A DNA stretch of 26,049 nucleotides from Blastococcus sp. (GTDB lineage Bacteria; Actinomycetota; Actinomycetes; Mycobacteriales; Geodermatophilaceae), in contig JAOPUS010000334.1 of NCBI GenBank assembly GCA_025963345.1, forward strand, positions 1 to 26,049, in the 5' to 3' direction. The notes beneath the pieces were generated by a model, which was given only the letters and a program-made list of their open reading frames with translations, was not told the origin of the DNA and searched no databases. Positions within the stretch are counted from its first letter, which is position 1; every line of letters starts with the position of its first letter. A program made the translations under genes and the position numbers. This document shows, in pieces, positions 22,419 through 26,049 of the stretch.

Positions 22419-23041
22419 CCGCTCCGGACCCGGCGCTCCCTCCGCCGGAACGGCCGGCCCACCTCCACGTCGTCCGCAGCCGCACCGACGTCGACGTGCC
22501 TGACGCGGAGAACGCGGTGGCTGCGCTGCTCCGGGCGCTGGGGAGGGACCCGGCCGACCCGCACCTGGTCGACACCCCGCGGCGCGTGGCCGACGCCTAC
22601 GCGGAACTGCTCACCGCGCCGCCGTTCGACCTCACCACGTTCCCCAATGACGAGGGCTACAACGAGCTGGTGATGGCCACGGCCATCCCGGTGCAGTCGC
22701 TGTGCGAGCACCACCTCCTGCCCTTCACGGGGGTCGCCCACATCGGCTACCTGCCCGGCGAACGGATCCTGGGCCTGTCGAAGCTGGCGCGCGTCCTCGA
22801 CCTGTTCGCCCGCGACCTCCAGGTGCAGGAGCGGCTCACCCAGCAGGTCGCCGACTGGCTGCAGGACAACCTCGACCCCCGCGGTGTCGGCGTGGTGATC
22901 GAGGCCGAGCACCTGTGCATGTCGTTGCGCGGAGTGCGCGCCCGCGGCGCCCGCACGACGACATCGGCCCTGCACGGGCTCGTACGGGAGGACGCTCGCT
23001 CCCGCCAGGAGTTCTTCGCCCTGACCGGATTGCGAGGTTGA
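22415..23041 (+). CDS. folE: GTP cyclohydrolase I (type IA)
   Basis: This converts GTP to 7,8-dihydroneopterin triphosphate, the first step to folate and other pterins. The 208-residue protein compares with 222 in E. coli. Zinc ligands are visible: C97 and H100 in SLCEHHLLPFTG, and C168 in EHLCMSLRGVR. The GTP-binding region GYLPGERILGLSKLARVLDLFARDLQVQERLT is complete. The first 30 residues are variable. The start is GTG 22415, overlapping the end of the DoxX gene; the frame upstream is a shadow of that gene. Actinobacteria usually have folE with ftsH and folP, so this copy, placed with a DoxX and a flavoprotein reductase, is probably a second, condition-specific enzyme. Confidence 0.93.
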   Translation: MTAPDPALPPPERPAHLHVVRSRTDVDVPDAENAVAALLRALGRDPADPHLVDTPRRVADAYAELLTAPPFDLTTFPNDEGYNELVMATAIPVQSLCEHHLLPFTGVAHIGYLPGERILGLSKLARVLDLFARDLQVQERLTQQVADWLQDNLDPRGVGVVIEAEHLCMSLRGVRARGARTTTSALHGLVREDARSRQEFFALTGLRG

Positions 23042-23046
23042 CCGGG

Positions 23047-24276
23047 ATGACCGCTCAGGAACCGTTCGTGATCGTCGGCGGGGGACTGGCCGGGGCCAAA
23101 GCGGCCGAGACGCTCCGCGCGGAGGGATTCGACGGCCGCGTCGTCCTCGTGGCGGGGGAGGAGGAACTGCCCTACGAACGCCCGCCCCTGTCGAAGGGGT
23201 ACCTGCTCGGGACGGCCGACCGGGAGAGCCCGCGGGTGCACGCGGCCGACTGGTACGGGGAGCAGGGTGTCGAGTTGCGCACCGGCGTCCGCGCCACACG
23301 CCTGGACCCGGCCACCCACCGGCTGACGCTCGACACCGGCGAGGAGCTTCCCTACGCGAAGCTGCTGCTGGCCACCGGGTCCTCGGCGCGGCGGCTGCCC
23401 GTCCCCGGCGGGGACCTGGACGGCGTCCGGTACCTGCGCAACCTGCCCGACGCCGACCGGCTGCTGGCCGACTTCACCGGCGGTGGACGGCGGGTGGTGC
23501 TCGTCGGTGCCGGGTGGATCGGCCTCGAGGTTGCCGCGGCGGCCCGTCATCACGGCAACGACGTGACGATCGTGGAGCCGCAATCCACCCCGCTGCACGC
23601 GGTGCTGGGTCCGGAGATGGGCAGGGTCTTCGCCCGGCTGCACCGTGAGCACGGCGTCGAGCTGTTCACCGACACGATCGTCCGCGAGATCCGCGGCGCC
23701 GACGGGCGGGTGGAGTCGGTGGCCACCGACGGGCACGCCGGGCTCGCCGCCGACGTCGTCGTCGTCGGTGTCGGGGCGATCCCGAACGTGGAGCTCGCCG
23801 CCGCGGCCGGGCTGGACGTGGACAACGGCGTCGTGACCGACCACGCCCTGCGGACCTCGGCCCCGGACGTGTTCGCCGCCGGCGACGTCGCGTCGTCCTT
23901 CCATCCGCTCTTCGGCCGCTACGTGCGCGTCGAGCACTGGGCCAACGCCCTCAACGGCGGGCCGGCCGCGGCGCGGTCGATGCTGGGGCAGGAGGTCAGC
24001 TACGACCGGGTCCCGTACTTCTACTCCGACCAGTACGACCTGGGCATGGAGTACTCGGGACTCGGTGGCCCGGGCGACACCGTGGTCACGCGCGGCAACC
24101 CGGAAGACGGCGCGTTCATCGCGTTCTGGCTGCAGGACGGCCGGGTGACCGCCGGTATGAACGTCAACGTCTGGGACGTCACCGACCCGATCCAGGAGCT
24201 GATCCGCACCCGGCGGCAGGTGCCGGTCGCCTCGCTCATCGACGCGGACACGCCCCTGGAGCGGCTGGCCGCCTGA
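23047..24276 (+). CDS. FAD/NAD(P)-dependent oxidoreductase, ferredoxin-reductase-like
   Basis: This 409-residue protein resembles the ferredoxin reductases of dioxygenase and P450 systems (putidaredoxin reductase type). An FAD-binding Rossmann motif IVGGGLAGAKAAETLR (about 9-24), active region YERPPLSKGYL (43-52), ATGSSARRL (109-117), a second Rossmann motif VLVGAGWIGLEVA (151-163) for NAD(P)H, FAD-closing VFAAGDVA, and a C-terminal reductase domain (YFYSDQYDLGMEYSGL) are visible. There is no CxxC disulfide and no 2Fe-2S domain, so it likely passes electrons to a separate ferredoxin. No ferredoxin or oxygenase gene is nearby. ATG 23047 comes 5 bases after the folE stop; GACCGGG upstream is a weak ribosome site. 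It is the last gene of the probable operon. Confidence 0.88.
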   Translation: MTAQEPFVIVGGGLAGAKAAETLRAEGFDGRVVLVAGEEELPYERPPLSKGYLLGTADRESPRVHAADWYGEQGVELRTGVRATRLDPATHRLTLDTGEELPYAKLLLATGSSARRLPVPGGDLDGVRYLRNLPDADRLLADFTGGGRRVVLVGAGWIGLEVAAAARHHGNDVTIVEPQSTPLHAVLGPEMGRVFARLHREHGVELFTDTIVREIRGADGRVESVATDGHAGLAADVVVVGVGAIPNVELAAAAGLDVDNGVVTDHALRTSAPDVFAAGDVASSFHPLFGRYVRVEHWANALNGGPAAARSMLGQEVSYDRVPYFYSDQYDLGMEYSGLGGPGDTVVTRGNPEDGAFIAFWLQDGRVTAGMNVNVWDVTDPIQELIRTRRQVPVASLIDADTPLERLAA

Positions 24277-24289
24277 CCCCACCTGGCCG

Positions 24290-24357
24290 CGATCATGAAG
24301 TTGCGGTGGCGACACTCCGGCGGCCGGCGGCGTGTTCGCCCCGGAACTTCATGATCG
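24290..24357. repeat. Perfect 13-bp inverted repeat with 42-base loop
   Basis: CGATCATGAAGTT (24290-24302) is exactly complementary to AACTTCATGATCG (24345-24357). After one mismatch the next three inner pairs also match. The A+T content of the arms stands out from the surrounding DNA. It begins 14 bases after the reductase stop, so it could serve as a terminator, or be a REP- or MITE-like element. Only this one copy is present in the window. Confidence 0.7.
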
Positions 24358-24481
24358 ACGCCGGGAAACCGCCCGCGACACGGAACCGGTTCACGGGGCA
24401 CCCGTGTGTGAGTCGCCCGGAAGGGGCAGGCTTGGGGGGGACGTCACACACCGGAAACGAGCGGACGCGATCATGGCGAGC

Positions 24482-25822
24482 ATGGACCGACAGCAGGAGT
24501 TCGTCCTGCGGACCCTTGAAGAACGCGACATCCGTTTCGTGCGGCTGTGGTTCACCGATGTATCCGGCTATCTGAAGGCCGTCGCGGTGGCCCCGGCCGA
24601 GATCGAGGCGGCGTTCGCCGAGGGCATCGGCTTCGACGGCTCGGCGATCGAGGGTTTCGCCCGCGTCTACGAGTCCGACATGCTCGCCAAGCCCGACCCC
24701 GGCACCTTCCAGGTGATGCCGTCGGCCAAGGGGCAGCCCAGCGACACCGCGCGGATGTTCTGCGACATCACGCTGCCCGACGGCTCCCCGGCCTGGGCCG
24801 ACCCGCGGCACGTGCTGCGGAGGACCCTCGCCAAGGCCGCGGACATGGGCTTCACCTTCTACACCCACCCCGAGATCGAGTTCTTCCTGCTGAAGGACCT
24901 GCCGACCGACGGGAGCGCGCCGGAGCCCGCCGACAACGGCGGCTACTTCGACCTGTCCACGCACAACGTGGCGCACGACTTCCGTCGCGAGGCGGTCTTC
25001 GCGCTGGAGGCGATGGGCATCTCGGTGGAGTTCAGCCACCACGAGGTGGCGCCCGGTCAGCAGGAGATCGACCTGCGGTACGCCGACGCGCTCTCGATGG
25101 CCGACAACATCATGACGCTGCGCCACGTCGTCCGGGAGGTCGCGCTCGCCCAGGGCGTGCACGCCACCTTCATGCCCAAGCCGTTCACCGACCTGGCCGG
25201 CTCGGCGATGCACACCCACCTGTCGCTGTTCGAGGGCGACCGCAACGCCTTCCACGACGCCGCCGACCCGATGCGGCTGTCGACGACGGGCAAGCAGTTC
25301 ATCGCCGGCCTGCTGACCCACGCCCGCGAGGTCACCGCGGTCACCAACCAGACGGTGAACTCCTACCGCCGGCTGCTGGCCGGCACCGAGGCTCCGACGG
25401 CCGCGACGTGGGGCCGGGCGAACCGCTCGGCGCTGGTGCGGCTGCCCTCGTACAAGCCCGGTAAGGCGCAGTCGGCCCGGGTCGAGGTGCGCTCTCCGGA
25501 CTCCGCCTGCAACCCCTACCTGACCTTCGCCGTCCTGCTGGCCGCCGGCCTGCGCGGGATCGAGAAGGGCTACGAGCTGCCGCCGGAGGCCGAGGACGAC
25601 GTCTGGTCGCTCACCGACACCGAGCGGCGTGCGGCCGGCTACGAGGACCTGCCGGTCTCCCTCGGCGAGGCGCTCACCGCCATGCAGAGCAGCGAACTGG
25701 TCGCCGAGACCCTGGGTGAGCACGTGTTCGAGTTCTTCCTGCGCAACAAGTGGGAGGAGTTCAACTCCTACCGGCAGAACGTCACCCCGTTCGAGCTGCG
25801 CCGCTACCTCCCCGGCCTCTGA
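24482..25822 (+). CDS. glnA2: Glutamine synthetase, GSI-alpha type (GlnA2-like)
   Basis: This makes glutamine from glutamate, ammonia and ATP, or acts on a related amine in GlnA2-type enzymes. The sequence from MDRQQEFVLRTLEERDIRFVRLWFTDVSGYLK through GFDGSAIEGFARV, HPEIEFFLLKD, GISVEFSHHEVAPGQQEIDLRYADAL, FMPKPF with AGSAMHTHLSLF, and ALVRLPSYKPGKAQSARVEVRSPDSACNPYL is very close to mycobacterial GlnA2. Length is 446 residues from this start, the same as GlnA2 of M. tuberculosis, and shorter than adenylylated GSI-beta enzymes; the NLYDLP adenylylation motif is not seen. An in-frame ATG at 24473 would add MAS. No clear ribosome site precedes either. The nearby panB agrees with the panB-glnA2 neighbourhood known in mycobacteria. 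Confidence 0.92.
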   Translation: MDRQQEFVLRTLEERDIRFVRLWFTDVSGYLKAVAVAPAEIEAAFAEGIGFDGSAIEGFARVYESDMLAKPDPGTFQVMPSAKGQPSDTARMFCDITLPDGSPAWADPRHVLRRTLAKAADMGFTFYTHPEIEFFLLKDLPTDGSAPEPADNGGYFDLSTHNVAHDFRREAVFALEAMGISVEFSHHEVAPGQQEIDLRYADALSMADNIMTLRHVVREVALAQGVHATFMPKPFTDLAGSAMHTHLSLFEGDRNAFHDAADPMRLSTTGKQFIAGLLTHAREVTAVTNQTVNSYRRLLAGTEAPTAATWGRANRSALVRLPSYKPGKAQSARVEVRSPDSACNPYLTFAVLLAAGLRGIEKGYELPPEAEDDVWSLTDTERRAAGYEDLPVSLGEALTAMQSSELVAETLGEHVFEFFLRNKWEEFNSYRQNVTPFELRRYLPGL

Positions 25823-25823
25823 A

Positions 25824-25879
25824 GAAGGACCTCGTCGCCCCCCGCACCTCGCAAGCTCGGCACGGTCGAAGGACCTCGT
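25824..25879 (+). repeat. Direct repeat GAAGGACCTCGT after glnA2
   Basis: The 12-base sequence GAAGGACCTCGT occurs at 25824-25835 and again at 25868-25879, just after the glnA2 stop. Each copy is followed about 10-20 bases later by a CCTCGCA motif (CCTCGCAAGCTCGG at 25847-25860; CCTCGCACGCCCGG at 25890-25903), so a unit of about 44 bases appears to be partly duplicated. Confidence 0.55.
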
Positions 25880-25922
25880 TCTCCTCACCCCTCGCACGCC
25901 CGGGGCGAGCCTCGGAACGAGG
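25874..25922 (+). terminator. Nested-stem terminator after glnA2
   Basis: An outer perfect 8-bp stem (CCTCGTTC 25874-25881 / GAACGAGG 25915-25922) encloses an inner 5-bp stem (CTCGC 25891-25895 / GCGAG 25905-25909). No T-run follows. It sits between glnA2 and the next gene on the same strand. Confidence 0.55.
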
Positions 25923-25941
25923 CCTGACGGGGCTGGTTGAC

Positions 25942-25947
25942 TAACCT
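25942..25947 (+). promoter_or_regulatory. Possible -10 element for the last gene (leaderless)
   Basis: TAACCT ends exactly 6 bases before GTG 25954, with no ribosome site between. The spacing fits a transcript that starts at the start codon. A -35 box was not identified. Confidence 0.4.
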
Positions 25948-25953
25948 GGCGAC

Positions 25954-26049
25954 GTGGCCCGTCTGCTCGTCGTCGTCCCCAGTGAGACCGATCCGCCTGC
26001 CCGCCTCGGCGACTGGCTGCGGTCGGCCGGTCTGGAACTCCACGAGCGG
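25954..26049 (+). CDS. Glutamine amidotransferase class I-like protein, N-terminal fragment
   Basis: The frame runs from GTG 25954 to the end of the window, giving 32 residues: ARLLVVVPSETDPPARLGDWLRSAGLELHER. The first strand, the D-P-P loop and the RLGDWLRSAGLEL helix are typical of class I glutamine amidotransferase-like (GATase1) proteins found near glutamine synthetase genes in actinobacteria. The catalytic Cys and His would lie outside the window, so activity cannot be judged. It is separated from glnA2 by a terminator-like structure and may have its own leaderless promoter. Confidence 0.6.
   Translation, partial: MARLLVVVPSETDPPARLGDWLRSAGLELHER

Noticed and set aside
22747..24315. 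522-codon minus-strand ORF opposite folE and the reductase
   Set aside because: Antisense to two genes with complete catalytic motifs.
1..26049. CRISPR arrays, tRNA or rRNA genes, insertion sequences
   Set aside because: No regular repeat-spacer pattern, no cloverleaf with a CCA-type end and no transposase-like protein was seen on either strand by eye.

Overview
The window is high-G+C DNA (about 70% by eye) with GTG/ATG/TTG starts, short intergenic gaps and many 4-base start/stop overlaps. It carries an actinobacterial-type Tad pilus locus without a secretin, an F420-linked reductase, a GlnA2-type glutamine synthetase and ChaB/Rho_N proteins. This points to an actinobacterium, and I would guess Geodermatophilaceae or a relative (inference; no 16S or marker search was possible).

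Layout. (1) 3-407: the C-terminal end of a ChrA-type chromate transporter. (2) 451-8156: a complete Tad/Flp pilus locus on the + strand, in the order prepilin peptidase, Flp pilin, TadE, TadG-like pseudopilin, CpaB, CpaE/TadZ, CpaF/TadA, TadB, TadC. Most junctions from tadE on overlap by a few bases. A perfect 16-bp hairpin follows the pilin gene and probably lets the pilin be made in excess. (3) 8200-10730: small accessory genes: a hydrophilic hypothetical, a hotdog thioesterase, a frameshifted Lrp/AsnC-like ligand-binding protein, a dehalogenase-like alpha/beta hydrolase, a ChaB/Rho_N protein and a decayed second copy of it. (4) 10755-13277 (minus): an M24 peptidase and a membrane GGDEF diguanylate cyclase with an inhibitory site. 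(5) 13408-16674 (plus): cupin, small Cys/His protein, NADPH:F420 reductase, BtuF-like metal receptor, an unknown 104-aa protein and a DUF2784-like membrane protein. (6) 16613-19706 (minus): an uncharacterised 108-aa ORF, panB and nadE. (7) 19789-21073: a hypothetical on +, and on minus a slipin/stomatin gene interrupted by an in-frame TAA. (8) 21238-24276 (plus): a Cys-rich SufR/COG2345-like regulator followed by a tight DoxX-folE-FAD reductase cluster behind a good sigma70-type promoter. (9) 24482-26049: glnA2, a structured terminator and the start of a glutamine-amidotransferase-like gene.

How the genes relate. Region 2 is one machine: pilin, pseudopilins, peptidase, two ATPases and two platform proteins. 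The diguanylate cyclase might feed into it, but nothing in the sequence proves that. Region 8 is the best candidate for an undescribed small system: a probable Fe-S or thiol-sensing repressor next to a membrane DoxX protein, a stand-alone GTP cyclohydrolase I and a ferredoxin-reductase-like flavoprotein. It suggests redox-controlled pterin production or use. Three genes (Lrp-like, ChaB copy, slipin) are broken by small changes, so either decay or consensus errors should be considered.
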